64,000 nucleotides of DNA from an uncultured Lachnospiraceae bacterium (GCA_947173495.1 CAMWFQ010000023.1:1-64000), one strand, 5' to 3'. Shown: positions 42,101 through 50,670, counted from the first letter of the stretch. The notes: generated by a model not told the origin, from the letters alone. Program-made: numbers and translations.

Positions 42101-42611
42101 CAAGGAGATTGTACCGGCAGCTCTGCTCTATTACCACGTAAATGACCCTATGGTCAGGGCGGAGAAGGAGATGACGCCTGAAGAGATTGATCAGCAAATC
42201 TTAAGGGAACTCCGGACTACAGGACTGGTGAGTGAAGATGAAAAAGCGGTCAGCCTGCTGGATAAAAATTTTACAGGAAAGTCTGCGGTAATTCCGGTGG
42301 AACGTAAAAAGGATGGCAGCTTTTCCGCATCCTCTTCCACAGTATCCAGACAGGAGTATGAGATCATCTCACAGTTCGTGAATCATAAGATCCGGCAGCT
42401 GGGCAGAGAGATTCTCTCGGGAAACATTGAGGTCAATCCTTATAAACAGGATAATAAGCAGCCCTGTACCTATTGTGCCTACCGGGGAGTATGCGGGTTT
42501 GAGGAGAAGATCCCCGGCTATCAGATGCGGCGTCTCCCTTCTCTGCCGGAGGAGATTCTGCTTGAAAAGATGAGGGAAGTATGTATTCCCGGAGCGGATA
42601 CCAATTCATAA
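39120..42611 (+). CDS. addB: AddAB helicase-nuclease, subunit B
   Basis: 1163 residues, full length. With AddA it resects double-strand breaks and loads RecA. N-terminal P-loop 'FYFGASGAGKSSRLHKDVL', helicase-like core with 'FLFLVPDQFTMQTQVDLV' and 'LGVNDGNIPKSSAKGGIISD', and a RecB-like nuclease domain with 'LRGRIDRIDLCEDE' and 'VKVVDYKSGNKRFDLAALYYGLQLQ'. The [4Fe-4S] cysteines of AddB are in 'PCTYCAYRGVCGFE' near 1117-1130, with the fourth expected about 320 residues earlier (the AACAYSHF segment). It precedes addA with a 38-nt gap. Confidence 0.97.
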   Translation: MALQFYFGASGAGKSSRLHKDVLMWAKQEPERNFLFLVPDQFTMQTQVDLVRASDCGGIMNIDVLSFGRLAHRIFEETGYGNRPVLDDTGKSLVLRKVAASLQEKLPVIGKNLNKIGYIHEVKSAVSEFMQYGISPSGVGELAEFSKGRGALHYKLKDLELIYEGFTNYIKESFITTEETLGLLTCAVGKSRIIRDSVVVFDGFTGFTPVQYRLIQELLGLTQKVIVSLTIEAGEDPFQMGGEQELFYLSKKTVRDLCRLAGTEGRQAENGGRLKDVYIKPDPLPRFRNNPELAHLEKNLFRYPIQPYRKEHVESIHLTENLNPAQEVKQTCAMIKRLVLEEGYCYRDIAVVTGDMETYRDYFEREALVCELPVFMDQTRGILLNPFIEYIRSAVKIILLDFSYEAVFHYLRCGLADFQQEEVDLLENYVLALGIKGKKKWSQLFTRKLNSNLIISNDTEREEEEEQLILLEKLNESRARLMEQIAPLMEKKKTAGELVLALYDFILAGRIQEKLHDYENYFMEKGERERAKEYAQIYRLVMELLEQIMSLLKEEAMSLKEFAEILDAGFGEIQVGLIPGSVDRIVVGDMERSRLKQVKVLFFLGVNDGNIPKSSAKGGIISDIDREFLQQSEIELAPTPRQKMYIQRLYLYMNMTKPSERLYLSWSRLSSQGKTLRPSYLTDMIRKLFPMISIKKASVINNGFEQIVNKRDGLTLLAQELQNYAQAREGELTEGELRGMYRLYERDSTYRTYVHSLQEAAFSHYEHKPLEKAVARALYGSMLENSVTRLERYAACAYSHFLQYGLMLKEREEFSFEQTDLGNIFHEVLEAFAGKLAENNLTWFTFTQEEGDRLLREALEACVQVYGENILYSSARYEYMVERMYRILRRTVQTLKAQLQEGEFVPAAFEMSFSRVEKLDAVTIALSEDEKMKLRGRIDRIDLCEDEEHVYVKVVDYKSGNKRFDLAALYYGLQLQLVVYMNVASEIAGRNHPDKEIVPAALLYYHVNDPMVRAEKEMTPEEIDQQILRELRTTGLVSEDEKAVSLLDKNFTGKSAVIPVERKKDGSFSASSSTVSRQEYEIISQFVNHKIRQLGREILSGNIEVNPYKQDNKQPCTYCAYRGVCGFEEKIPGYQMRRLPSLPEEILLEKMREVCIPGADTNS

Positions 42612-42649
42612 GATGGATCCGGCCGGAAATCTTACAGATGGAGAAAGAT

Positions 42650-45600
42650 ATGGGAAAATCATTTACACCAGAGCAGCAGAAGGTGATTGAGCTGAGAGAC
42701 AGAAATATTCTGGTATCGGCAGCTGCCGGTTCGGGAAAGACCACTGTGCTTGTGGAACGTATCATACAAAGAATCACAGATGAAAAGCGCCCTGCTGATA
42801 TTGACCGGCTTTTGGTGGTAACCTTCACCAATGCGGCGGCGGCGGAGATGCGGGAGCGGATCAGCCAGGCGGTGAACAACCGTCTCATGGACGATCCGCA
42901 TAATATTCATCTGCAGAAGCAGGCATCCCTGCTTCACAATGCCCAGATTACAACGATCGACAGCTTTTGTCTGTTTATTATTCGGAATAACTTTAATGAC
43001 ATCGGGCTGGATCCGGGATTCCGGGTGGCGGACGAGGGAGAACTGCGATTATTAAAGCAGGATGTAATGAGAGAATTTCTGGAAGAAAAATATCAAAAAG
43101 GAGAAGAAACATTCGTTGACTGTGTGGAATATTTCACGGGAGGAAGCAATGACAGACTTTTGGAGGAGTATATCAGCAGGATTTATGAATTTTCCATGAG
43201 CTTTCCCTGGCCGGAAGACTGGATCAGTCAATGCGGAGAGGGGTATGAGATAAAAGATGTTATGGAAATGGAAAACACCTCCTGGTGCCGGGAACTGCTC
43301 AAATACATCAGAAATATCCTTACAGAGTGCCGAAACAGCATGGAAAATGCTCTGCAGATAGCAGAAAGGCCCGATGGACCTTATATGTACGGGGAGATGC
43401 TGGAACGTGAGGCTGAGATGTTAAATCAACTTTTAACAGCAGAGGGCCTCTGGGAATTGTACGGAGCATTTGATAAAATAACATTTGGAAGGCTTTCATC
43501 CAGGAAGGATCCTTCGGTTGATCCCCTCTGGCGAGAGCAGGTCAAAAAGATAAGAGATAAGGTGAAAAAGCAACTGGAGGAGGTGCGCATCTCCTATCTT
43601 GCAATTTCTCCGGATCAGATGCTGAAGCGGATGCAAAAGGCGGCCCCTGCAGTGAAGGAGCTTCTGCAGCTGGTGCTGGATTATGGGGAACGGCTGGCGG
43701 AGAGAAAGAAAAGAGATAATGTGATTGATTTCGGCGATATGGAGCATTTTGCCCTGAATATCCTGCTGAAAAAGGAAGAAGATGGGAGCGTTTCTCCGAC
43801 GCCCGCGGCCCGGGAGTACAGGCAGTTTTTTCAGGAGATCCTCATTGATGAATATCAGGACAGTAACCTGGTTCAGGAGCTGTTGTTAAAAAGTATATCA
43901 GGCGAAGAGGAAGGGAACTTTAACCGTTTTATGGTAGGGGATGTCAAGCAGAGCATCTATAAGTTCCGGCTGGCGCGTCCGGAGCTTTTTATGGAAAAAT
44001 ATAACTGTTATTCAAAGGGAGATTCGCTCTGTCAGAGAATTGACCTTCACAGAAATTTTCGCAGCCGCAGACAGGTGGTGGATAGTGTCAATGATCTTTT
44101 CAGCCAAATCATGGGACAGGAGCTTGGGGGAGTAGAATACGATGAGGAGGCTGCGCTCTACCCGGGAGCGGAATATCCGGATCCTGAAGAGGGAGCGGCC
44201 TGCTATGAGACAGAGTATCTGCTGATTGGAAAGAATGAGGACCTGCCGCTTACGGCAAGGGAGCAGGAGGCCCTGGCGATTGCCCGCAGAATCCGGGAGC
44301 TGTATCAGAATTTGAAGGTGACCGATCCGGTCAGCAAAGAGCTGCGCCCGGTAAAATACAGCGATATGGTAGTTCTTCTTCGGACAACAACAGGATGGGC
44401 GGAGGAGTTCCGAAGGATATTGGAGAAGGAAAATATCCCGGCTTATGTATCCTCACGCACCGGCTATTTTCAGGCCGCAGAGGTACGGACCCTGCTGCAG
44501 TTTCTGCAGGTGATCGACAATCCCCTTCAGGATATTCCGCTTTACGGCACGCTGAAATCTTTCTTCGGAGGTTTCTCGGATGAGGAGATTGCCTTTCTGC
44601 GGGGGATGGATACAGAGCAGGAGGAGCCGGGAGATAGGAAAACGGCAAAAAAGAAAAAGATATTGTTATATTATCTTTTAACGACGCATGAAGGAAAACT
44701 GAAAGAAAAAATACAGGTGTTTTTGAAACGACTGAACACTTACAGGCAAAAAACTGCTTATACCCCGATCCACAAACTGATCCAGGAGATTCTTGCGGAT
44801 TCCGGCTATCTGGAATATGTACTGGCGTCGCCCGGCGGAGGGCAGCGCAGGGCCAATGTGGAGATGCTCCTTACCAGAGCGGCGGCGTTCGAGAGTACCA
44901 GCTATTATGGACTGTTTCATTTTCTGCGGTATATAGAACAACTGGAAAAGTATGAGGTGGATTACGGGCTGGCGGATATAATGGATGAAAATGCAGATGT
45001 GGTCCGGATTATGAGTATTCATAAAAGTAAGGGGCTGGAGTTTCCTGTCTGTTTCGTCGCCGGACTCTCCAAGCGGTTTAATATGCAGGATGTAAATGGC
45101 AGACTGATTGCGGACGTGGACATGGGGATTGGAGCGGATTATGTTGACAGCAGCCTGCGCATTCAGAGCCATACCCTGAAAAAGCAGGCGGTGGCGCTGA
45201 AAATGAGGCTTGACGCCTTAGGGGAGGAGATGCGGGTTCTTTATGTGGCCATGACCAGAGCAAAAGAAAAGCTGATCCTCTCCGCCACAGTGGATGATCC
45301 TGAAAAGTTCTGGCAGGAGACAGAGATGCAGAGAAAAAAGATTTCTTTTTCTGTTCTCGCAGGGGCAAGGAGTTATCTGGATTTTGTCGCCCCCTGCCTT
45401 GAGAAGGCAACTTTGCTCCCTCCGGAGGAGGGATTTGTCCGGGATGTGAAGGATGCAGTGGCGCAGATTGAACGCAGTCAGAAGCTGTTTGCGGAGAAAA
45501 TTGTGGAGGGTGAAATGACCGAACGGGACAACAGGGCACTGGCGGAGCTGTCAAAAAGGCTGGAGGCATCCTATCCCTGTCAGTATTTATCGGATCTGTT

Positions 45601-46330
45601 CATAAAAACAACGGTGTCAGAGCTTAAGAAGAAAGCAATACATGATTTACCAATGAAGTCAATAGAAGCGCTGGCCTCAGAGCCGGAACCGGAACAGGCA
45701 GGAGCCGGAGAGCAGGCGTTTACCAGGACACTTTTTCCGGAGCCGGAGATCATTCCCTATATTCCTTCTTTTATAGAAGCGAAAGAGACAATGACCGGTA
45801 CGGACAGAGGAAGCGCCTATCATAAGGCCATGGAATTGTTTGATTTTCAGTCAGTTGCCGGGAAAGAGGGAGAAAAGGAGAAGAGGGAGGAGATCAGCCG
45901 CCAGCTGGAGCAGTTTGAAAGTATGGGAATGATCAGCCGCCAGTGGAAGGAAGGGATCTCCCTTTCCCGCCTTATGACCTTTTTCCGGAGCCGCCTTGCA
46001 CAGCGGATGGGACGGGCGGCGCAGGCCGGAACGCTTCAGAGAGAAAAGCCTTTTGTGCTGGGAATCAGCGCCGGAAGGCTGGGCGGGCAGTTCCCGGATT
46101 CGGAACAGGTATTGATCCAGGGAATCATCGATGTGTTTTTTGAGGAAGATGGAAAGATGATCGTGGCCGACTACAAAACCGATGCGGTAAAGACGCCGGA
46201 GGAACTGATCGGCCGCTACCAGATTCAGCTGGACTATTACGCAGAGGCGCTCGGCCGCCTTACAGGCAGGGAGGTAACGGAAAAAATCATATATTCTTTT
46301 GCACTGGGGAAAGAGATTATGTTATACTAA
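42650..46330 (+). CDS. addA: AddAB helicase-nuclease, subunit A
   Basis: 1226 residues from ATG 42650 (GGAGAAAGAT just upstream; a longer frame reaches 42581 without ribosome binding site). UvrD-like helicase with Walker A 'VSAAAGSGKTTVLVERIIQR', motif Ia 'TFTNAAAAEMRERI', Walker B 'LIDEYQDSNLVQELLL', 'LHRNFRSRRQVVDSVNDLF', 'IMSIHKSKGLEFPVCFVAG' and 'VLYVAMTRAKEKL'. The C-terminal RecB-family nuclease shows 'QGIIDVFFEEDGKMIVADYKTD' followed by QIQLDYY. All catalytic residues expected for both activities are seen. Confidence 0.97.
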   Translation: MGKSFTPEQQKVIELRDRNILVSAAAGSGKTTVLVERIIQRITDEKRPADIDRLLVVTFTNAAAAEMRERISQAVNNRLMDDPHNIHLQKQASLLHNAQITTIDSFCLFIIRNNFNDIGLDPGFRVADEGELRLLKQDVMREFLEEKYQKGEETFVDCVEYFTGGSNDRLLEEYISRIYEFSMSFPWPEDWISQCGEGYEIKDVMEMENTSWCRELLKYIRNILTECRNSMENALQIAERPDGPYMYGEMLEREAEMLNQLLTAEGLWELYGAFDKITFGRLSSRKDPSVDPLWREQVKKIRDKVKKQLEEVRISYLAISPDQMLKRMQKAAPAVKELLQLVLDYGERLAERKKRDNVIDFGDMEHFALNILLKKEEDGSVSPTPAAREYRQFFQEILIDEYQDSNLVQELLLKSISGEEEGNFNRFMVGDVKQSIYKFRLARPELFMEKYNCYSKGDSLCQRIDLHRNFRSRRQVVDSVNDLFSQIMGQELGGVEYDEEAALYPGAEYPDPEEGAACYETEYLLIGKNEDLPLTAREQEALAIARRIRELYQNLKVTDPVSKELRPVKYSDMVVLLRTTTGWAEEFRRILEKENIPAYVSSRTGYFQAAEVRTLLQFLQVIDNPLQDIPLYGTLKSFFGGFSDEEIAFLRGMDTEQEEPGDRKTAKKKKILLYYLLTTHEGKLKEKIQVFLKRLNTYRQKTAYTPIHKLIQEILADSGYLEYVLASPGGGQRRANVEMLLTRAAAFESTSYYGLFHFLRYIEQLEKYEVDYGLADIMDENADVVRIMSIHKSKGLEFPVCFVAGLSKRFNMQDVNGRLIADVDMGIGADYVDSSLRIQSHTLKKQAVALKMRLDALGEEMRVLYVAMTRAKEKLILSATVDDPEKFWQETEMQRKKISFSVLAGARSYLDFVAPCLEKATLLPPEEGFVRDVKDAVAQIERSQKLFAEKIVEGEMTERDNRALAELSKRLEASYPCQYLSDLFIKTTVSELKKKAIHDLPMKSIEALASEPEPEQAGAGEQAFTRTLFPEPEIIPYIPSFIEAKETMTGTDRGSAYHKAMELFDFQSVAGKEGEKEKREEISRQLEQFESMGMISRQWKEGISLSRLMTFFRSRLAQRMGRAAQAGTLQREKPFVLGISAGRLGGQFPDSEQVLIQGIIDVFFEEDGKMIVADYKTDAVKTPEELIGRYQIQLDYYAEALGRLTGREVTEKIIYSFALGKEIMLY
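46299..46328 (+). promoter_or_regulatory. Possible promoter of the ECF operon inside the addA end
   Basis: TTGCAC (46299-46304), 18-nt spacer, TATACT (46323-46328), overlapping the last addA codons. A 98-nt leader with a GGACG/CGTCC hairpin (about 46379-46391) follows. I recognise no known riboswitch in this leader. Confidence 0.4.
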
Positions 46331-46428
46331 AGACGAAAACGGTGAAGGCGGCGTATCCTGCATATAAATAGGAGCCGGGACGTCCGGCGTCCGCTGCCGC
46401 ATAACAAACATATGAGGAGGAACATATC

Positions 46429-46983
46429 ATGAAGTTCAAATTTGGTATCAAAGAGGTTGTTGCCATCGGTATTGGAACGGCACTGTTTGTGGCGCTGACA
46501 GAGATTCAGATTCCTACGCCCATTCCCAATACTTATCTGCAGCCGCGTATGGCAGTGATGGCTTTTCTTGCCGCAGTATTCGGACCTGTGGTGGGCGGTG
46601 TGGTAGGTATTCTGGGACATGCTCTGGGTGACGCGATGTTCTATGGCAGCGTGTGGTGGAGCTGGGTCTTTCCGGATGGCCTGGTGGGTCTCGTGATTGG
46701 TCTGTTTGCCGCAAAGTATGCGGTGAAGGAAGGCGGATTCACCAGCACAAAGGCAATTGTGCTCTTTAACGTGGTTCAGGTGGCAGTCAATGCAGCCGCA
46801 TGGATGCTCCTTGCGCCGGCTCTTGATATTCTGATTTATGCGGAGCCTATGGAGAAATTACTTTCCCAGGGTGCCGCTGCATTTTTGGGAAATATCCTGA
46901 TCATTGGTATTTTAGGCACACTTTTGTGTGCGGGATATTCCAAAATAGGAGCAAAATCTTCCAGCCTTACCAAAGAGGATTAA
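46429..46983 (+). CDS. ECF transporter S component, UPF0397 family
   Basis: 184 residues with five or six hydrophobic helices. The UPF0397 family signatures are 'VVAIGIGTALFVALTEIQIP' and 'PRMAVMAFLAAVFGPVVGG', then 'HALGDAMFYGSVWWSWVFPD' and 'NVVQVAVNAAAWMLLAPALD'. S components confer substrate specificity on ECF importers; for this family the cargo is often annotated as riboflavin-like but is not firmly established. GAGGAGG precedes the ATG. It is 3 nt from the ATPase gene and is the first gene of a complete EcfS-EcfA-EcfT set. Confidence 0.88.
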   Translation: MKFKFGIKEVVAIGIGTALFVALTEIQIPTPIPNTYLQPRMAVMAFLAAVFGPVVGGVVGILGHALGDAMFYGSVWWSWVFPDGLVGLVIGLFAAKYAVKEGGFTSTKAIVLFNVVQVAVNAAAWMLLAPALDILIYAEPMEKLLSQGAAAFLGNILIIGILGTLLCAGYSKIGAKSSSLTKED

Positions 46984-46986
46984 TAC

Positions 46987-48711
46987 ATGGAACCCATTAT
47001 CGAGTTTAAAGATTTTTCATTTAAATATCGAGCACAGAAGGAACCCACACTCCGGAACATCAATCTGTCCATTATGTCCGGAGAGAAGGTTCTGATCGTA
47101 GGTCCTTCCGGTTCAGGAAAATCCACACTTGCCCACTGCATCAACGGGCTGGTGCCTTTTTCCTGGTCCGGGGAGATCACAGGCAGTCTCAGGATCGCCG
47201 GGAAGAATCCCGCGGACCTGGGACTGTTTGGTCTCTCCAAGATCGTCGGAACGGTACTGCAGGATACGGATGGACAGTTTATCGGTCTGACCGTGGCGGA
47301 GGATATCGCATTTGCTTTGGAAAACGACATGACGCCTCAGGAAGAAATGTTCCGTAAGGTAAATGAAGTGGCGGAAATGGTGGATGTGAAAGGACTCCTG
47401 GATCATGCGCCCAGAGAGCTTTCAGGCGGGCAGAAGCAGCGGGTTTCCATGGCAGGGGTCATGGTGGATGATGTGAAAATCCTTTTGTTTGATGAACCCC
47501 TTGCCAACCTGGATCCGGCTACAGGAAAGCGTGCCATTGCGATGATCGACCAGATCCGTGAAAAAAGAAATACCACTATCGTCATCATTGAACACCGCCT
47601 TGAGGACGCCCTCTACCGGGATGTGGACAGAATCATTGTAGTGGGGGATGGACGCATCGTCACGGATACCACCCCTGATGAGCTTCTCTGCGGAGATATT
47701 CTGAACCGGCAGGGAATCCGGGAGCCGCTTTATGTCACTGCCATCAAGCATGCGGGAGGGAAGATTTCGCCAAAGGATAAGCCTCAGCATATTGAGAGCA
47801 TGCATCTGGAACCCTATGCTCAGAAGGTGCGGGAATGGTTTGACCGGACGGAGGCAAAGAAACCGAAAGCAGATACACCGTCTGTGCTGAAAGTGGAGGA
47901 TCTGTATTTTTCTTATGTAGAGGGCAGACCCATTCTCCAGCATATACATTTCGATATTCACAAGGGGGAGATGGTGAGTATCGTGGGGAAAAACGGGGCG
48001 GGCAAATCCACCCTTTCCAATCTGATCTGCGGGTTCTATGAGCCGACCAGAGGCCGGATTCTTTTAAACGGCCAGGATATGGCGCCTCTTTCCATCAAAG
48101 AGAGAGGGGAAAAGATCGGTCTGGTGATGCAGAGTCCGAATCAGATGATTTCAAAGCCCATGATCTTCGAGGAGGTGGCGTTAGGTCTTCAGGTGCGGGG
48201 GGTATCTCAGGAGGAAATCGGAGAGAGGGTAAATGAGACCCTGAAAATCTGCGGCCTTTATCCCTTCCGTAACTGGCCGGTATCGGCACTGAGCTTCGGA
48301 CAGAAGAAGCGGGTGTCCATCGCATCGATCCTGGTGATGAAGCCGGAAGTGCTGATTCTGGATGAGCCGACTGCAGGGCAGGACTACCGGCATTACACGG
48401 AAATCATGGAATTCTTAAAGGAGATCAATGAAAACAGCGGGATTACGATCATCATGATCACCCATGATATGCATCTGATGCTGGAATACACGGACAGGGC
48501 CATTGTGATCGCAGACGGACATCTGATCGCCGATGATACGCCTGCAAAGGTATTGACCAACGAGACCATTGCGGATAAGGCGTATCTGAAGAAGACCTCT
48601 CTGTATGATCTGGCGCTGGACTGTCAGATTGAAGATCCTTCGGAGTTTGTAGAGCGGTTTATCGCGTATGAGCGGGAAAAGAGGGGGAAGGAGGATCAGG
48701 GGAATGGCTAA
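46987..48711 (+). CDS. ECF transporter double ATPase (fused EcfA1-EcfA2, with DUF3744 linker)
   Basis: 574 residues containing two ABC ATPase domains. First: Walker A 'IVGPSGSGKSTLAHCINGLV', signature 'LSGGQKQRVSMAGVMVDD', Walker B 'ILLFDEPLANLDP'. Second (from about 300): 'IVGKNGAGKSTLSNLICGFY', 'ALSFGQKKRVSIASILVMKP' and 'VLILDEPTAGQD'. The ~70 residues between (about 225-290) match the DUF3744 linker. The second signature reads LSFGQ instead of LSGGQ, as is common in such fusions. It powers import with the adjacent EcfT and S protein. The end overlaps ecfT by 8 nt. Confidence 0.95.
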   Translation: MEPIIEFKDFSFKYRAQKEPTLRNINLSIMSGEKVLIVGPSGSGKSTLAHCINGLVPFSWSGEITGSLRIAGKNPADLGLFGLSKIVGTVLQDTDGQFIGLTVAEDIAFALENDMTPQEEMFRKVNEVAEMVDVKGLLDHAPRELSGGQKQRVSMAGVMVDDVKILLFDEPLANLDPATGKRAIAMIDQIREKRNTTIVIIEHRLEDALYRDVDRIIVVGDGRIVTDTTPDELLCGDILNRQGIREPLYVTAIKHAGGKISPKDKPQHIESMHLEPYAQKVREWFDRTEAKKPKADTPSVLKVEDLYFSYVEGRPILQHIHFDIHKGEMVSIVGKNGAGKSTLSNLICGFYEPTRGRILLNGQDMAPLSIKERGEKIGLVMQSPNQMISKPMIFEEVALGLQVRGVSQEEIGERVNETLKICGLYPFRNWPVSALSFGQKKRVSIASILVMKPEVLILDEPTAGQDYRHYTEIMEFLKEINENSGITIIMITHDMHLMLEYTDRAIVIADGHLIADDTPAKVLTNETIADKAYLKKTSLYDLALDCQIEDPSEFVERFIAYEREKRGKEDQGNG

Positions 48712-49531
48712 GATATTATCATATGAAGAAAAAGATACCTGGATCCATCGGCTCAGCGGTGTGACCAAGCTGATTTTTTTCTTGCTCTGGTGTCTGACCA
48801 GCATGTTAACCTATGATACCCGGGTGCTGGTGGTGATGCTGATCTTCTCGCTGGTGGTCTTTAAGATCTCAAAGACCCGGTGGAGTCAGGTGGGAGCCGT
48901 GTTTAAACTGGTCATGGTGTTTCTGGCGTTCAATGTATTTGCCATATATCTTTTTTCACCGGATCAGGGAACTGCCATTTACGGTACCAGGACGGTGCTT
49001 TTCCACATTGCGGGGCGCTATGACGTGACGCTGGAACAGCTTTTTTATGAACTGAATGTGGTGATTAAATATTTTACCATTATTCCGGCGGTGTTTATGT
49101 TTCTGGTAACCACCAATCCCAGTGAATTTGCCGCATCTATGAACAAGGTGGGTATCAGCTATAACGTGGGGTATGCCATCTCTATCGCGCTGCGGTATAT
49201 TCCAGACGTGCAGAGCGAATTCACCAAGATCAAGCATGCGCAGGAAGCCAGAGGAATCGAGATGTCGGGCAAGGCTTCTTTTATCAACAGGATTAAAAAT
49301 ACGGCGGCCATTATTTTTCCGCTGATTTTTTCCAGTATGGACAGAATTGATGTGGTGAGCAATGCCATGGAGCTCCGGGGCTATGGCAAGCATAAGAAGA
49401 GAACCTGGTATATGGAAAAAAAGCTTCTGCGCAACGATTATCTGACCATTGGTTTTACCATGCTGTTTACGGCGGCAGCGCTTTTGATCACCTTTGCGGA
49501 TGGAAGCAGATTCTATAATCCCTTTGTGTGA
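48704..49531 (+). CDS. ecfT: ECF transporter transmembrane component EcfT
   Basis: 275 residues from the ATG at 48704 with GGAGG 9 nt upstream; the 8-nt overlap with the ATPase gene (ATGGCTAA) supports coupling. Five hydrophobic helices and the two coupling motifs at the cytoplasmic ends: 'KIKHAQEARGIEMSG' and 'SNAMELRGYGKHKKR' (A-R-G type). It links the ATPases to the S component. The last gene of the operon. Confidence 0.93.
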   Translation: MAKILSYEEKDTWIHRLSGVTKLIFFLLWCLTSMLTYDTRVLVVMLIFSLVVFKISKTRWSQVGAVFKLVMVFLAFNVFAIYLFSPDQGTAIYGTRTVLFHIAGRYDVTLEQLFYELNVVIKYFTIIPAVFMFLVTTNPSEFAASMNKVGISYNVGYAISIALRYIPDVQSEFTKIKHAQEARGIEMSGKASFINRIKNTAAIIFPLIFSSMDRIDVVSNAMELRGYGKHKKRTWYMEKKLLRNDYLTIGFTMLFTAAALLITFADGSRFYNPFV

Positions 49532-49549
49532 GACTGAATATTTAATTAT

Positions 49550-49585
49550 AGTGAACGCCAAAAACAAAAATTTTTGTCGTTCACT
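49550..49585. promoter_or_regulatory. Long palindrome upstream of the capsule operon
   Basis: AGTGAACGCCAAAAA / TTTTTGTCGTTCACT, 15-bp arms with one mismatch and a 6-nt loop. The right arm overlaps the -35 of the promoter at 49574-49602, so it could be an operator. The ecfT stop is 19 nt upstream, so it could alternatively end that transcript. Core is shared with the palindrome at 50593-50632. Confidence 0.7.
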
Positions 49586-49602
49586 CTACATATTTGTATG
49601 AT
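49574..49602 (+). promoter_or_regulatory. Candidate promoter of the capsule operon
   Basis: TTGTCG (49574-49579), 17-nt spacer, TATGAT (49597-49602), about 270 nt before cpsB, leaving a long leader. Confidence 0.55.
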
Positions 49603-49677
49603 CCGGTTTCAGAAGGCTAAAGACAGAAAGAGTTCTGACGATATATAGAGAAGGGGAACCGGATAAAGGGCTAAGGA

Positions 49678-49727
49678 GAGCGTATTTTCAAAGGACTGAA
49701 GAAAAGGAAAATATGCTCTTTTCTTTT
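49678..49727 (+). terminator. Terminator-like hairpin in the capsule operon leader
   Basis: GAGCGTATTTTC / GAAAATATGCTC, 12-bp stem with one G-T pair and a 17-nt loop, followed by TTTTCTTTT (49719-49727). It lies between the presumed promoter and cpsB, so transcription must pass it; an attenuator controlled by an antiterminator is a natural model. Apart from this and the promoter, the 342-nt gap before cpsB holds only AT-rich sequence. Confidence 0.65.
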
Positions 49728-49873
49728 GCTGAAGTAGAGGATATAAACTGGTAATTAATAGATAGTAATTGAGATTTAATTTAGATTGTAGTAGAATGTA
49801 CTGTGGTTTGAGATATCGTTTTAGAGAAAAGCCGGAGCATCAGGCCGGATTTGAAAAAATACAGGTGAGCGCA

Positions 49874-50599
49874 ATGTTTCTTTACACAGATATACATACA
49901 CATATCCTTCCCGGAGTGGATGATGGAGCCAGAAATGAGGAGATGTGTATGGAAATGCTTGCGGCGGCAAATAAGGATGGAGTCAGCAAAATTTTCCTTA
50001 CCCCGCACAGTAAGCCGATGCATCATAACGCGGATCCTTCCAAAATCAGAGAGCTTACGGCAGGACTCCAGGAAGAGGTACAAAAAAACAGTCTGGAACT
50101 GAAGCTGTATACAGGCAATGAACTTTATTATCGGAGTGAGCTCTTAGAACTGCTGGAGGAAGGAGAAGTATGCACACTGGCCGATTCGGATTACGCGCTG
50201 ATTGAATTTGGTCCAATGGATGATTTTGAATACATAAGAAAGAGCATGTACCGGATTCTCTCGGGGGGATATCGTCCGGTTCTGGCTCATGCAGAGCGCT
50301 ATAACGTTCTGTGGAAGTCTGTGGAGAAGGCCGCCGCACTGGTGGAAATGGGATGTTATCTTCAGATAAACGGGGGAAGCATTACGGGAGAGTACGGTTT
50401 TAAAGTCCAAAGGTTCTGCAGACGTCTGCTGGCATTGGATCTTGTGCATTTCGTGGCATCAGATGCTCACGACGATCAAAAAAGAGGCTGCCGTCTGTCG
50501 AAATGCGCCAAATATATCAGCAAAAAATACGGGCAACAGCGGGCGGAGCAGATTTTTGTGAACAATCCGGCCAGCGTCATTGCGAATGATTATATATAG
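49874..50599 (+). CDS. CpsB/CapC-type PHP protein-tyrosine phosphatase
   Basis: 241 residues from ATG 49874 (AGGTGAG upstream). A longer frame to 49769 would add 35 residues that do not fit the family. PHP-fold, metal-dependent phosphatase that removes phosphate from the CpsD tyrosine kinase and so modulates capsule synthesis. Motifs: 'YTDIHTHILPGVDDGARNEE', 'FLTPHSKPMHHNAD', 'RPVLAHAERYNVLW' and 'VHFVASDAHDDQKRG'. The metal-binding His and Asp are present. First gene of the capsule operon; its stop codon lies inside a long palindrome. Confidence 0.92.
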   Translation: MFLYTDIHTHILPGVDDGARNEEMCMEMLAAANKDGVSKIFLTPHSKPMHHNADPSKIRELTAGLQEEVQKNSLELKLYTGNELYYRSELLELLEEGEVCTLADSDYALIEFGPMDDFEYIRKSMYRILSGGYRPVLAHAERYNVLWKSVEKAAALVEMGCYLQINGGSITGEYGFKVQRFCRRLLALDLVHFVASDAHDDQKRGCRLSKCAKYISKKYGQQRAEQIFVNNPASVIANDYI

Positions 50600-50632
50600 T
50601 AAACGACAAAATAATTTGTCGTTTACTATATA
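50593..50632. promoter_or_regulatory. Perfect 18-bp palindrome spanning the cpsB stop codon
   Basis: TATATAGTAAACGACAAA / TTTGTCGTTTACTATATA with an ATAA loop; arms match perfectly. The cpsB TAG is within the left arm. There is no following T-run, so it is not a classical terminator. Its core (GTAAACGACAAA) matches the palindrome before cpsB (AGTGAACG.CAAA). Confidence 0.8.
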
Positions 50633-50670
50633 AAGGAGCAGGAGAAATCTGCAGGATACAGGAGAAGTGA

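Noticed and set aside
46331-46428. Riboswitch before the ECF S component
   Set aside because: Only one short GC hairpin; no conserved FMN, preQ1, TPP or cobalamin core seen.
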